Program-made: the position numbers and the translations under genes | In this document: positions 9,456-20,028 of the stretch, one piece after another | How the letters are laid out: each line of letters begins with the position of its first letter | Numbering within the stretch: the first letter of the stretch is position 1 | Assembly (NCBI GenBank): GCA_009746045.1 | Contig: RPFO01000065.1 | Span: 7,139,210-7,203,209, forward strand | Length of the DNA: 64,000 nt | Source of the DNA: Mesostigma viride | Lineage: Eukaryota; Streptophyta; Mesostigmatophyceae; Mesostigmatales; Mesostigmataceae | Direction: 5' to 3' | The notes under the pieces: model-generated | What the model saw: only the letters and a program-made list of their open reading frames with translations | Database searches by the model: none | What the model was told of the DNA's origin: nothing

Positions 9456-11034
9456 TCAGCCTACTAGGGGTAGCTGAAGGAATGCGTCCTGAAGTGGGAC
9501 GAATAGGAGCACGCTGAGGGGTACGAGGAGGGCGAGCGTCGGGATGAGGGGGAGCACCCGAAAGGAACTTGGGGCATTCACGTTTAAGGTGACCTACTTC
9601 CTTACAATGATAGCAGGTAATATGAGAGACATCCAGAGCTGAAAGGTCAGTCACACAGATATCTAATTCTTCTACATAGGAGTTTTCCTCCTCAGGGGTA
9701 AGGCTTATATTATTAATACGGGAACGGGTAGGAAGAGAAGGTGTGGAGAAGAAATCTGCTACTCGTAAAAGATGCTGACGCACATGCTTGAGGGGCAGGT
9801 CAGTAAAACGGTAGGCAGAGAACTGGCGCTTGACTTCACGCAATAAGGGTCTACTGAGGCCCTGAAGGAAGCGAGCACGTACTTCTGCACCCGACAAATC
9901 CCTAATTCGTACCATCTGAGCATCAAACTCTTTCATATATTCTTTGAAGGACTTGGTACCCTGCTGCAAGGTGCCAAAGGATAATCTATCCTGCCAATCT
10001 GCATCGGGAGGGACTAAATGGTTCTCTAAACGCTTGAACAATTCTGCTACAGAGTTTGGGTAGGCATGAGAGGCAAGAGACTCACACTGGATGAGGTTAG
10101 CAAGTTCAGGAGTAATGCAGGTAGTAAGATAATGAGGAACTAGTACAGCATCAGAGAGGCGCCACCTATTGTGGTTCTGCCAGGACTCTGTGTTCTGGGT
10201 GAGCAACATAATGAAGGTGAAAAACTGTTGAGGGGTAGACTTGACATCCAGCTTAGGAAGGTTGGCAAAGAGGGGAAGAGCAGGAGGCTTAGGGGGATTA
10301 GAAGAATCAGTTTTTCCCATAGGGCCACTATCTTCCACTGCTACATAAGCGGGATAGAAGGAAGGGATAGGAAAAGTCTTGGGTAGGGGTCTAGAGGGAG
10401 CCACCGTTTCCGGATGGTGCCCATAGGAGAAGGGGACAGTATATTGCTCACGAAGAGAGGAATAGGCAAAATGATCATAATTCCTATCATCTAGGGGCAT
10501 GGTACTGAAATCATTATTAACTTCTAAATCAGCCACACGGGTAGGAACCTGGGCAGCCTCATAGGCCGTCTCAGGGTAGGACCAGGAAGCAGGTGGGAAA
10601 AAGGGGACTGCACTAGGGCGCCCAGAAGGGCCGACAGGGGCCGAGGTACGACCCGTGTTAATAGCAGGCATTGAAGGCACAGGGTGGGAAGGAGGCCTAG
10701 GAGCATTGTTAGTGTGTGAGGACCTGCTGGAGGGGTGAGCCAAGGTTGCAGAAGGGGCAGGGGCCTGGTTCACAACGAAAGAAGGTTCCTCACTAAATCT
10801 GACTTGGGAAATACGTTGTTCATAGGTAGGTGGGGTAATTGAGGGACGACGGCGACCACCAGCAACAGGAGAAGGCGGTGAGGTACGCAGAATACCTTGA
10901 GGAGTGAGATGGTGTACCGTTTCCAAGGAGTCCCGTCGGTTACCACGAGTATTGTTATTGTTAATGTTATTAGTAGTAGTATTATTATTATTATTGGTAG
11001 GTATAGGCGACATATCTCCACCCACTGGATCCAT
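9286..11034 (-). CDS. gag polyprotein with CCHC zinc knuckle (gypsy-like)
   Basis: 582 residues. The N-terminus is low-complexity (Asn/Thr runs, then Pro/Ser-rich to ~residue 190). A retrotransposon gag capsid domain spans roughly 265-420, with WRLSDAVLVPHYL, FGTLQQGTKSFKEYMKEFD and ARFLQGLSRPLLREV, the usual pattern in which Phe/Tyr and Gly-Leu motifs precede basic residues. One CCHC knuckle, CYHCKEVGHLKREC, sits at ~473-486, followed by a Pro/Arg-rich tail. The product would form virus-like particles and bind element RNA. It begins 94 bases after the HBD ORF on the same strand and is probably translated from the same RNA. Confidence 0.8.
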   Translation of the reverse strand: MDPVGGDMSPIPTNNNNNTTTNNINNNNTRGNRRDSLETVHHLTPQGILRTSPPSPVAGGRRRPSITPPTYEQRISQVRFSEEPSFVVNQAPAPSATLAHPSSRSSHTNNAPRPPSHPVPSMPAINTGRTSAPVGPSGRPSAVPFFPPASWSYPETAYEAAQVPTRVADLEVNNDFSTMPLDDRNYDHFAYSSLREQYTVPFSYGHHPETVAPSRPLPKTFPIPSFYPAYVAVEDSGPMGKTDSSNPPKPPALPLFANLPKLDVKSTPQQFFTFIMLLTQNTESWQNHNRWRLSDAVLVPHYLTTCITPELANLIQCESLASHAYPNSVAELFKRLENHLVPPDADWQDRLSFGTLQQGTKSFKEYMKEFDAQMVRIRDLSGAEVRARFLQGLSRPLLREVKRQFSAYRFTDLPLKHVRQHLLRVADFFSTPSLPTRSRINNISLTPEEENSYVEELDICVTDLSALDVSHITCYHCKEVGHLKRECPKFLSGAPPHPDARPPRTPQRAPIRPTSGRIPSATPSRLNAVQTGSPGFPYDNQAPAPSSIPRDPPAVAFPPGSSSGFVPMDLGGRGNSRPVSRG

Positions 11035-11127
11035 CTTTAATTACGTAAAGGAATAGGAATCAAAAGAAGAAAGCAACAAAAGAAAAAGGAAAAACCTTGA
11101 AGGTCTGCAGCAGGAACAAAATTAAAA

Positions 11128-11520
11128 TCAATCCTTTTTAACAACAGTAATGGATAGGGAACCAAACTCCAAAGTGAGAGGAGTATCTGAAGCAGATGCA
11201 GATGCAGCCCGTTTAGGGGGAGAAGAAGGAGGGGTAGCAAAGACTAGAGCTTCTACTGGAGGGCGACCATGAGGAGTAGGGCGTACATGCAGGCCTAAAT
11301 CTGTTTGGCTATGATCTATAAGGAACTGCTGAGCTTCTTCAAAGGACATAAATTTCTTATACCTAATTACGTTATATTCACGATTCTGAACGATCTTCCT
11401 AGCGTCGGACCAAGAAAGGAAAATGGAGGACCATTGAGGCGTAATCACTACGTAATATTTAGCTAGACTATTATCGCTAGAAGAATGGGAAGGAGCAGTA
11501 AAAGATCGCCGTTGGCTCAT
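11128..11520 (-). CDS. Small ORF with RNase H1 N-terminal / viroplasmin-type hybrid-binding domain
   Basis: 130 residues. KYYVVITP, IFLSWSDARKIVQ and IRYKKFMSFEEAQQFL (residues ~21-70) match the pattern of the RNase H1 N-terminal hybrid-binding domain, also found in caulimovirus P6: an initial YYVV strand, the S/LSW-D-K/R-V helix start, and the YKKF-S-EEA-FL helix. No RNase H catalytic domain follows; the C-terminus is Ser/Pro/Ala-rich. The ORF lies just upstream of gag on the same strand, so it is likely an accessory protein of the retroelement that binds RNA-DNA hybrid or structured RNA. Family assignment is from motif reading only. Confidence 0.65.
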   Translation of the reverse strand: MSQRRSFTAPSHSSSDNSLAKYYVVITPQWSSIFLSWSDARKIVQNREYNVIRYKKFMSFEEAQQFLIDHSQTDLGLHVRPTPHGRPPVEALVFATPPSSPPKRAASASASDTPLTLEFGSLSITVVKKD

Positions 11521-11534
11521 GGTAACGCACCTGG

Positions 11535-12950
11535 TAGATCTTGAGCAGTCAAATGAGGAGAACGAGGAGAAGGCGACTTATCTCGGGTGTCTGAAACCGA
11601 ACCAGATTGACGACGCACGTAGGGACGATGTTTCCAGCGCCAGGTGGTCGTAAGTATCCGGTTTCAAGAATTCTGCGTCCGGCGAAGGGTCGTCTAAATA
11701 CGAAGCAGGCACGATGCAGAAAAAGGGTAATCTACGAGACGCTAGCCGTCTCTCTATCGTCGAACCAAAACCAGCAACTGTCTACGGCAGTAAACCATCT
11801 TTCTAAGGAAACAAGACGAGGAGCAGGAGCTATATACGAAAGGATTTTCCGCTTCGAGCAGGTCTAACGTCTAGGCAGGGCGTGTCCTGAATCAGGCAGC
11901 ACTATCCTCCTAGCTTGACGGCGACCCGCCCATTACCTGTCAAGTACGTGTCGTCTTCTTTTTCCCAGCCGCGGAAGGGTTGATTCAATGACGTATGTTG
12001 CAAAGGATCGTCGTCTCGCTCTCTATCTAAACTACCTCCGAGTCCATTGTTACGCCGCAAGCCTCGGCCGCCACCTCTACCTCTACCTGTCCTGATACTA
12101 CCTAAACTAGTGAGGCTGCTTCTATTTACACCCCTAGCGAAAGACGACCGAGACGAACCAGATCTCAATGCATTTACATATGTACTACTGTAATACGCCA
12201 TAGGCAATTTAATCAAACCCGTTTACTCCAGGAAAAGAGGAAGGAAACACAACTAAACTGCCGTGACCCAAGCTAATATGTGCTAATTCATTTAACACAC
12301 GCCGAGTGACCACACAAGGAGTGGAACGTGCATAAATGGTCACCAACGGTCCAACAGGCTCGGGCCGACCTGGCCCTCGCCTGCAGAAACACAGAAACAC
12401 AAGCAGGTGCACAGATGCACGCCTGTCCACTACATTCTACAAAAGGATAAGGACCACTAATATAGTACGCGGCGCGGCGCCCAAAGGCACCCACTATACC
12501 ACAGTACTGTTACGGGGACAATCATGTCCAAACTAGAACTGCACGTAACCTAGGAACAACCGAGGCCAAGGACCTAATTTACGTCCGTAACTACAACGAA
12601 TTGTTACGCGACGTAACATTAAGAACACGAAAGACATCCGCGAGTTTAAGGGTGTGCGTAGAAACAATGACGGGGATATGGAAGTTTACACGCACTTTGT
12701 CGATAACGTGAAGGGCTGGGAGCCATGCAATTAACGTTAACAAGCTCGACGGATCCGCAGACCTGCATATGCTGACAGTCTTTCATCGCCAAGGGAAAGG
12801 GCAGCGGAGGCAGCATCCCCCGGCCGTGAGAACCGTGTGACCATCAAGGAATTGCGTGCTGCCTGGTCTGCCTGCATGAAGGAGGAGCGAGCTCGGCCGG
12901 ATTGCATACGAGACATATATGCAGCTCGGCCGGATTGCATACGAGACAGC
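11535..12950. other. No recognised gene; presumed gypsy leader/LTR and flank
   Basis: Short open stretches exist on the minus strand, including an Arg/Gly/Ser-rich one at 11902-12216 with an RGRGGGRG motif, but none has a recognisable domain. The interval between the HBD ORF and about 12740 is the expected place of the 5' LTR and leader of the gypsy-like element. An imperfect direct repeat AGCTCGGCCGGATTGCATAC occurs near 12890 and 12921, just before the acidic repeat tract. Confidence 0.3.
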
Positions 12951-12964
12951 TCACCCCATCTCAG

Positions 12965-13008
12965 GCGAGGAAGAAGAAGAAGACGACGACGAAGACGACG
13001 ACGACGAA

Positions 13009-13100
<92 letters not shown>

Positions 13101-13221
13101 AGACGACGAAGAAGAAGAAGAAGAAGAAGAAGAAGAAGAAGAAGAAGAAGAAGAAGAAGAAGAAGAAGAAGAAGAAGAAGAAGAAGAAGAAGAAGAAGAA
13201 GAAGAAGAAGAAGAAGAAGAA
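12965..13221 (+). pseudogene. Acidic-tract coding exon, left part, with (GAC)n/(GAA)n expansion
   Basis: A plausible 3' splice site (CTCACCCCATCTCAG) ends at 12964 and is followed by GCGAGGAAGAAG, which opens into an uninterrupted Glu/Asp frame: five Glu, a mixed Asp/Glu block, a long pure Asp run coded by GAC and then a pure Glu run coded by GAA. The tract is cut at 13221 by the TIR element. The Glu frame resumes on the far side at 20029 and leads into Pro/Ala/Lys-rich coding. Such acidic blocks followed by basic low-complexity tails are typical of nucleolar or chromatin proteins, but no specific family can be named. Confidence 0.4.
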
Positions 13222-13257
13222 CACCGGGAAGGGGGGTGTGACATTTTGTGATATTTT
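13222..13257 (+). repeat. Left terminal inverted repeat
   Basis: Begins CACCGGGAAGGGG directly after the GAA array. It matches the reverse complement of 19993-20028 at 34 of 36 positions. Confidence 0.8.
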
Positions 13258-13735
13258 GTGACATATCACGTGACATTTTGTGATGTGGATGTGACAAAAT
13301 GTGACATTTTGTGATTTTTTGTGACAAAAGTGTGATATTCTGTGACATTTCGTGACAAATCATGTGATAAAACCAGCATATTCTGTGATTATCTTTGTGA
13401 CAAAAACAAGGAAATTATCACAAAATATCAATGTCACGACTTGATAAAACGCACTGACAAAATCCGTGACATTATCACTGATATATCACGAAAAAAGGGT
13501 GACAAATCCGTGACATTATCACGAAAAAAAGGGTGACAAATCCGTGACATTATCACGAAAAAAGGGTGACAAATCCGTGACATTATCACTGATATATCAA
13601 GAAAAAAAGGGTGACGAAATCCGTGACATTGTCACTGATATATCAGGAAAAAAAGGGTGACAAAGCCGTGACAATGTCACTGATAAATCTAGGGAGAAAA
13701 CAGTGACATAAAACCACGGGCGATCATGACATATC
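13258..13735. repeat. Left subterminal repeat array of the TIR element
   Basis: The first part contains many TGTGACATTTTGTGA-like words in both orientations. From about 13440 to 13690 it becomes a direct tandem array of ~33-44 bp units built on GACAAATCCGTGACATTATC and CGAAAAAAGGGT, with an optional 10-bp TGATATATCA insert. Arrays of this kind near transposon ends are usually transposase-binding sites in CACTA-type elements. Confidence 0.65.
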
Positions 13736-14309
13736 ACACAGATATATCAGAACACATTCCAAAGCAAAACGGATGAAAAGCACAGCTCGCGATTTCTTTA
13801 TTACAAATATAAAGATAAATGTAACAGATCTTCATTCTTCATTCTTGATTCTTCATTCTTCAACAGTGATTATCGATCAGTGACAATTTGCAAACGCCGG
13901 CTTGGCGCTTGTCGTTGCGTGACAGAAATCTCAGAATGTTCCTGGAATGCATTAAAAAACGCACATGCGCAAGAAACATTAACGGATGGTTGGTGTCAGT
14001 TGTCTCATCTGCCACCGCACCCTAGAAAACCAATTCATGAACAAGAAAGCGCTCGATATAGATCAAGAAAACAAAAACAAACCTGCACAGTCATGGCGCC
14101 TAGATGACGATGTTAAGTGGACGACGACGAGGAGGCCGGCACCTTGTCTCCCTGTGAGCAGAAAAAAAAAGGCAAGTTTGAACACTCAAGATTTGTCATA
14201 GCCTTTCACAGCCTCGATCAATAGAAATGCACATCAAAATCAATGTGTTGCCTAGAACATCCTTGAATGGGTTTCAAGAACAGCAAGGCGGCCTCCCCCG
14301 CCCGCAAAC

Positions 14310-14590
14310 TCATAATCCCAGTGTTTACAACCCCCTCATGAGGGGGTTGTAAAATTGCAATCAGTCATTAAAAAAAAAAAAAAAATCCCAGTTTCACACA
14401 CTGCCCACTCATAAATAATCCCAGTTTCTGACAGCCCCCGCTCAGCCCACTCATGAACAACCCAGTTTAGACCCCCCCCACTCATACACTATCCCAGTTT
14501 CCCACAGCCCCCACTCAGCCCACTCTGACATTAACCACCCCAGTTTAGACACCCCCTCTCATGAATAAGCCCAGTTTCCCACAGTCACCT
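14310..14590. repeat. Degenerate C-rich tandem repeat with a perfect 30-bp palindrome
   Basis: Units resembling ATCCCAGTTTCCCACAGC and CCCACTCATGAA recur 5-6 times. At 14324-14353 there is a perfect 30-bp palindrome whose arms read TTTACAACCCCCTCA. No coding sequence is seen. Confidence 0.5.
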
Positions 14591-14659
14591 GAGAAACCGC
14601 GCAACCTGGGGTCAGTCAGGTCAGTCACAGCCGGTGCGGCGCTAGATTACAATACCGGT

Positions 14660-15640
14660 CCGATGTAGTGTAGTGGGGTGGGTGGGTGGGTGGGTGGGGG
14701 AAGGGGGGGGGGGTTCCCCCTCCTTTGGCGGGTGTCAAGGGGGACATTGGTAGGGGTTGATGATTTAGTAGTTGTGGAACGCAGTTGTAAATGTGGGTAG
14801 CTCGTGCGTAGGTCACAGGTTCGTGTGAGGGGTGGGGATGCTTGGGTTGCCGTGGTGGCTTGCCTATGGTACGTAGGTGCCTGAATACAGTGGTGGGCAG
14901 GTGCACTTCGTGCACCCAGAGCAGGTGGCAGTTTACATTCCCCCACCTGCAAGAAGTAGCCAAGAGTGTATTAAAGGCCATATGCCCCTTCTCAGGGCTA
15001 TGTGCTACATATACTCCCAACGGAGTTATGTTCCTAATTAATTAATTAATTAATGGTACGTAGGCGGGCTTGGCGATGGTCTATGCAGCAGGGTCAGTTA
15101 TGGTTGAGTGGACAAGGGGTTGGTTGCCCCGGAGGCCGGGGTGGGCGGGGTTGGTTATGGTTCATGTGGATGGTGGGGTGGAGTCATCGTATATTAGGGC
15201 AGCGGGGGGTGGGGTCACTGGGCGGGGTGCAGTGGTGTAGGGGAACCTCGTTGTGGGGCGGGTGGTTGGTTTAGTGGATGGTTTGCGATGTTGGTGTGGA
15301 ATGTGGTGGAGGTAATACGGAAGGGTGGTAGTCACATAGGTTGGCTAGGGGGACTCAAGGTGGATGGTCGGGTGGGTCAGCGTATGGTTTGGGGAGGAGG
15401 GCAGTGTATGGTTTGGGGAGGAGGGCGGTGTTACGGTGTTGTGGGGGACCTCAGGGTGGGGGCGAGAGTGGTCCGTAGTCAGGGGGGGATGGATAGCGGC
15501 ATGTGGATGTCCGTAATGTATCTTTGTGGGTGGGGTGGGTATGGAACAGGCAGGGGAGTGGGGCGAGTGGGGATTAGCAGGGTGGAGGGTGCTGGCATTG
15601 TGGCGGGATGGTTGGAGGCACATGGACACACATAATGGCA
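14660..15640. other. Strongly G/T-rich strand with quadruplex-type G runs
   Basis: The plus strand is rich in GGGTGGG and GGTGGGG words over nearly 1 kb. The 14670-14715 stretch has many closely spaced G runs and a run of about 12 G. An internal (TTAA)n tail at 15037-15054 follows sequence ending CTCCCAACGGAGTTATG, which resembles the 3' end of the (TTAA)-tailed retroposons elsewhere in the window. Open frames here are by-products of the composition. Confidence 0.45.
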
Positions 15641-18600
15641 AGAGTAACTGCATGCATAGCAACATGGGACCAGCTGTTCCGAGAACATCTGAAACCCTCA
15701 CCATGCAACAACCAACAGCAACCAGCAACTGCCAACAGTGACAACGTTCGCAAGATGTGACGCCAAGGCCATTGGAGATCCTGATGTAATTTCGGGGGGT
15801 TCCTAGTCCTGCCGTGTACTTAACTTAATTCAGGGCCGCACACTTCGTGTGGTGCAGTGGTGCAGCAAGGGCTCATGGCCGGTATGGTGGTAGCCGGTAG
15901 GTGAAGACCTTGCTGCGAATCGAGGGCGTGATATTGCATGGGAAAATGATGCCGAGAGTCTCAGGGCGTCTCGCGTGGTGACAGCTGCAGCGTGTGGGCC
16001 GAGGAGCTCGAGATGCAGGTCTCGTCGGTACATGTGGGCCACTGGAGAGGGCGCCAATGTGATGGAGGCCTTTCCATCGTGCCAGTTGGACATCACTCAA
16101 CAGCCAAAGGGGCGGCTGCATTGGCGGTGGGGCTAGAATTCTGGTAACTGCACAGAATTGACCCAAGAAAGCTCGAATCGCGGGCATGGGCAGGCAAGGT
16201 AAAAGAGGGAAACATTGCGCCAGCGGTTGAGGAAAGATGGCCTGTTTACAGTGCTGGGCCTCAGAAGGAGTCGAGGCGTCGGCTCAGTTGGCAGGGCGAC
16301 GATAAGTCTGTCAAAGCTGCGCATGGGTGGCGCAATGAGAGCTCATTAGGAAGGTCTCGCGCAGGAGGTTTCGATAGGCTAAAATTTTTCTCAGTCCTCG
16401 AAGATTAGGCGGGTGAAAATCGTAAATCCGCCATAGCCGCCATTTAAAAAATTTTCCCGCTTTCCATGGGATATACTGCCTAGCCTTACAGTAGCCAAAT
16501 GGATTTGCGTGCGCCTCAGTCCATGCACCTAGTCGTTCGCCATCGGTTTCGGCGCAATATTTGAATTTTGCGCAAGGATCCTGACGGGTTGATTCCAGAC
16601 TTGCGCTTGTTGCGAAAGATTATTGATTTATTGTCCATTCATTCCAGACTCCCAAGCTAGGGGCCGCCGTCGACTGTAGTCTGAACGGTACGGCTAACAG
16701 TTACGATGCCAGGCCAGCAGCAAGCGGTCAAAACCAAGCGATACTAGAGAGTCATGTCAGTCGTCTTTTTACTGGTTTCGTCAGTCAGTTATTCCTCATG
16801 TATGTCAAACTACTTCTACTCGGAGAGATATGTAGTAGCGGCGAAATCGGAAGGGGACGTGGGCAGGGGGGGGGCGGGAAGTACGACTGATGCAATATAC
16901 CGTACGTTAGTTATCGTCACAAAGCGAGTGACTGACGATAGTAAAGGGCCTCTAATGACGACAGTGATGACGATAGTATTTGGCACTGATGAGTGATGAC
17001 AGGAAGAGCGATGACCCCAAGTTACCAGACTTTGCGACGTTGATGAGACTTAGCGAATTGCGAGCCCTCATTCCAGTGGTTGCGCGGGTGTTACCGTTGA
17101 AGTTGAAGTTAAGACGACGCGAAAAAAAAAATTACTTGACTTGAACATCTATCCACGCTGCACAGGTGGGAAAGGTGGAAGGGAGCTGCGATCGGCTCGC
17201 AGCCAAGGCGGGATTATGTGCCTTTTGATTTCCAGCAATGTCGCTTCTGTATGAACGCACGTGGTGGTTGGAATAGGAGCATAGGCTCACTGATGACCGT
17301 CGTGATTTATGTAGCCATTAGGGCGTCGTCTTAAATGAATTCAGGAGCGAGCTCGGACAAGGCTACAAGCAGCCATCGGGGGAGAAACATAGGCATGGTC
17401 TGGAATAAAGCTTTAATCGATCTGTTCGCTCAGTGGTAGGCACAGCACATTCGGACATCCAGAAGCTGCCCACTCTTTACCAGTTGAGGTGAGCAAGGAA
17501 TTCCTCGCCTGAAATTCTAATAAGTTTGCATCGACTTTAACATGCATGCCGTACGCACGTGGCATTCTCACGTATCGCCCTAGGGCCAAGGCTGCTATGG
17601 GCCGCTCGGTTTCATGCCAAGTTAGCCGTGCTTGCCATGAATGCTGCAGCAGTTTCACTATCTCATTCGTACAAGGTCAATAGACTATGCAAACGACATC
17701 CGATTTAGTTTTCATGAAGGGCATAACCTTGTTCAGATTGAGAGTTGCATGACATGGGCTGCTCTTGCGCCACTTTCCTTGTCTTAACCTACTGATTCTC
17801 TGTTTATGCTTTCGGTCGTTATACATTCGTATGTGTGCATCTGTGTTGCCATTGTGGTGTCAATTTTGCGCGTGTACTTGTGATGCCTGATACCGTTGGA
17901 CTTGCACGCGGCCCCATCGCATGTGGCAGCGACAAGCTCTTGGTCACCTGTCCAGCGCGGCGAATTCTTGATGGTGAGCAACGGTGATCATTCTTTATGT
18001 AGTGCTCATTCCTCAAATTATCAACGTGCTGTGCGTGTCAGCCACCATTGGCCTTGTTCTTCCAGCTTCAGTGCATGATTTTTTTGTAGCCCGCTGGTGA
18101 TGCTCTGAGCTACAAATAGTTTGCATTATTTGTACCAATTCCTTCGCTGTCGGTAGAATCTTCTTTGCAATCCAGTAGCCTTGGTTGACATTCATGGCAT
18201 TGCTGGACTATATCTCGCTTCCTTGCATGGGTAGCATCTTTGCATATTTATCCTTTTTGCTCAGATCACAGCTTTTTTCATTCCCTCCCCCCCGCTCCCC
18301 ACCCTGAACGACTCCTGCTAGTGTCAACTGCAGACGTAGAGCCTTCAGCCTCGTTAGAGTTCATCCTACCTGTAACGGGGCATATTGTTGGTTGATTGGC
18401 CTTGCATTTTCTTGGCACTATTCAGGCGTTTCTTTCTTATTGCCGTATTAACCATACAGAGATTGCAATGAAGTAGATTGTGAGGCCTCTTGGCATGTTA
18501 GGGAACCTTTGCGACTCCAGGATTTCTGGGTGTGCAGTTCCCTACAACTTGTGAGGCATGTAGATACAATTTAGGTGAACATCTATGGCCAATTTTTTTT

Positions 18601-19739
18601 CTCGAGCACCCCTGTCTCTCTCTTGGCCCAGTATCTCACCTTTCTTTGTCCTAAAATTAGGCCGGTACTCATAGATAGCCACGCAACTGCTGCGATCTCC
18701 CCCGCATCCTTACATACAAGTGAACTGAAGTCATGCAAAGTTGTTGGCACGTCCAGCGCGTAGCGTTCATCTCACTAACAAATTTTTGTGTGTACCGATG
18801 CGTGCTTTGCCGGATGATGTATTTTTGTCTTGCATGCAGGCAATATACCTAACACAGTCGGGCCGGGCACATCCGTCAGTCCAACACGGCGAGAGGCCAC
18901 ATGCGGATGCAGATTTTGTAGGCTCTGAGCCTTCAATGGTCACATTGCCGTAGCACTCGACAGTGTCCTGTGATTGTTTCTAGAGAGTCATCCAGTTACT
19001 TCAGCAATGGTGGCTGGGACAGCCCTCGTGATGGTTTCGGTGATGATGAGGATGATGACTTTGATGACGAGGACTGTTGAGCCCCGTTGTACTTCTCGGT
19101 CAACAGATTTTATATTGCATTTGTGAGATGATTGTGGGTGTCCATTTTGCACACCACCCACAGCCATGCTTGAGTGCACCGTTCCTTGTGTGTGTATCAA
19201 TACAGTTTGTGTTCGTATTTGATCAGTTGTGCCATTTCATCGGGTTGTTGCATGCCATCTGAATATGTTCACTCCCCGTTGCCATTTTATCATACTAGTG
19301 TTGTGAGCTCAGAGCAATGGATGCATGATGCAGTGTTGTGATTCAGTGTAGATATTGACGATTTTACCTTTGATCAGCACGATGGATGCTTGGCCAGCGA
19401 TGGGTCGGAGGTTGACACTTGATGACCGTGATGATCATTGCCCTGAATGTTCAATATTGGTGTTTTTCTTAACATCCCAGTCGATATTTTTGCAATAAAC
19501 CATGTCTCCCATGGCTCATGACATTGTGGTGCATTTTATCATGCACCTGAGAGTGTTTCCAGCTTGTTTTGTCAGTTCCTTTCAGTACGCTTGCCCCGTA
19601 CCGCTGCACGTGTTGTCTCTCCTGGCATTGCCACCGTGTCGTGTCCCACCTTGGCCTTTTCCTTCTCCGTCTCTGCTGCGGCACGCACTTCCTTGCTGCG
19701 GATGTGCATTATGCGTGCTTTGTGATATATCACTTCCCC
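15641..19739. other. Interior of the TIR element, no recognised gene
   Basis: All six frames are broken into short pieces with no recognisable transposase or host domain. There are weak short tandem words (GATGATGA near 19040) and AT-rich stretches. Spliced coding with small exons cannot be excluded. Confidence 0.4.
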
Positions 19740-19992
19740 TGAGTGGTTGTGATTTATCATCTTGTCACATTTTGTTTTTCTGTGGGTTTGTGACATTTTG
19801 TGACACTTTGACATTTTGTGATAGTGACGTTATCACAAAATATGCTGGTTTTATCACGTTTGTCACGTTTTGTCACAATCATGACATGTCTCGATCACAA
19901 TTTGTCACAGTTTTATCACATTTTGTCACATTTTGTCACGTTTTATCATTTTTTTATCACAAAATGTCACAAAAGTGACATTTTGTGATAAA
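19740..19992. repeat. Right subterminal repeat region of the TIR element
   Basis: Dense copies of TTGTCACATTTTG/TTATCAC words in both orientations. The block ATGCTGGTTTTATCAC near 19840 is the inverted counterpart of GTGATAAAACCAGCAT near 13364. Confidence 0.65.
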
Positions 19993-20028
19993 AAAATATC
20001 ACAAAATGTCACAGACCCCTTCCCGGTG
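19993..20028 (-). repeat. Right terminal inverted repeat
   Basis: Ends ...CCCCTTCCCGGTG at 20028, immediately followed by the GAA array. It is the mirror of the left terminal repeat, with TC in place of GG at positions 14-15. Confidence 0.8.

Larger units (their letters stand above)
8814..12742 (-). mobile_element. Truncated gypsy-like retrotransposon (leader, HBD ORF, gag, protease)
   Basis: On the minus strand the order is a non-coding or unrecognised leader (12742-11521), a hybrid-binding-domain ORF, a gag with CCHC knuckle, and an aspartic protease. The RT, RNase H and integrase expected next are absent because the sequence is cut at the presumed copia LTR near 8813; they may continue left of the window. 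A possible LTR start is TGTTAACG read on the minus strand from 12742, unsupported by a second copy. The superfamily call rests on the gag CCHC plus retropepsin arrangement and is moderately secure. Confidence 0.55.
13222..20028. mobile_element. 6.8-kb TIR DNA transposon inserted in a (GAA)n array
   Basis: Both ends carry CACCGGGAAGGGG followed, after two mismatched bases, by TGTGACATTTTGTGATATTTT, giving a 36-bp terminal inverted repeat with 2 mismatches (13222-13257 and 19993-20028). Subterminal regions are packed with TGTGACATTTTGTGATA-like motifs in both orientations. A second matched block, GTGATAAAACCAGCATATT, lies ~150-170 bp inside each end. The plus-strand flanks are (AAG)n on both sides, and removing the element with a duplication of 2, 5 or 8 bp restores a perfect array. 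No transposase was recognised inside, so it is non-autonomous or decayed. CACCG ends plus subterminal repeats suggest a CACTA-like element, as inference. Confidence 0.75.

Noticed and set aside
12737-13363. Long open frames coding poly-Arg, poly-Leu, poly-Ser or poly-Lys in the GAC/GAA tract
   Set aside because: They are products of trinucleotide repeats read in the other frames and strands. Only the Glu/Asp frame connects to plausible coding.
15830-16187. Minus-strand frames as a possible transposase of the 6.8-kb element
   Set aside because: Short overlapping frames with Pro/His-rich composition and no DDE, zinc-finger or helix pattern recognised.
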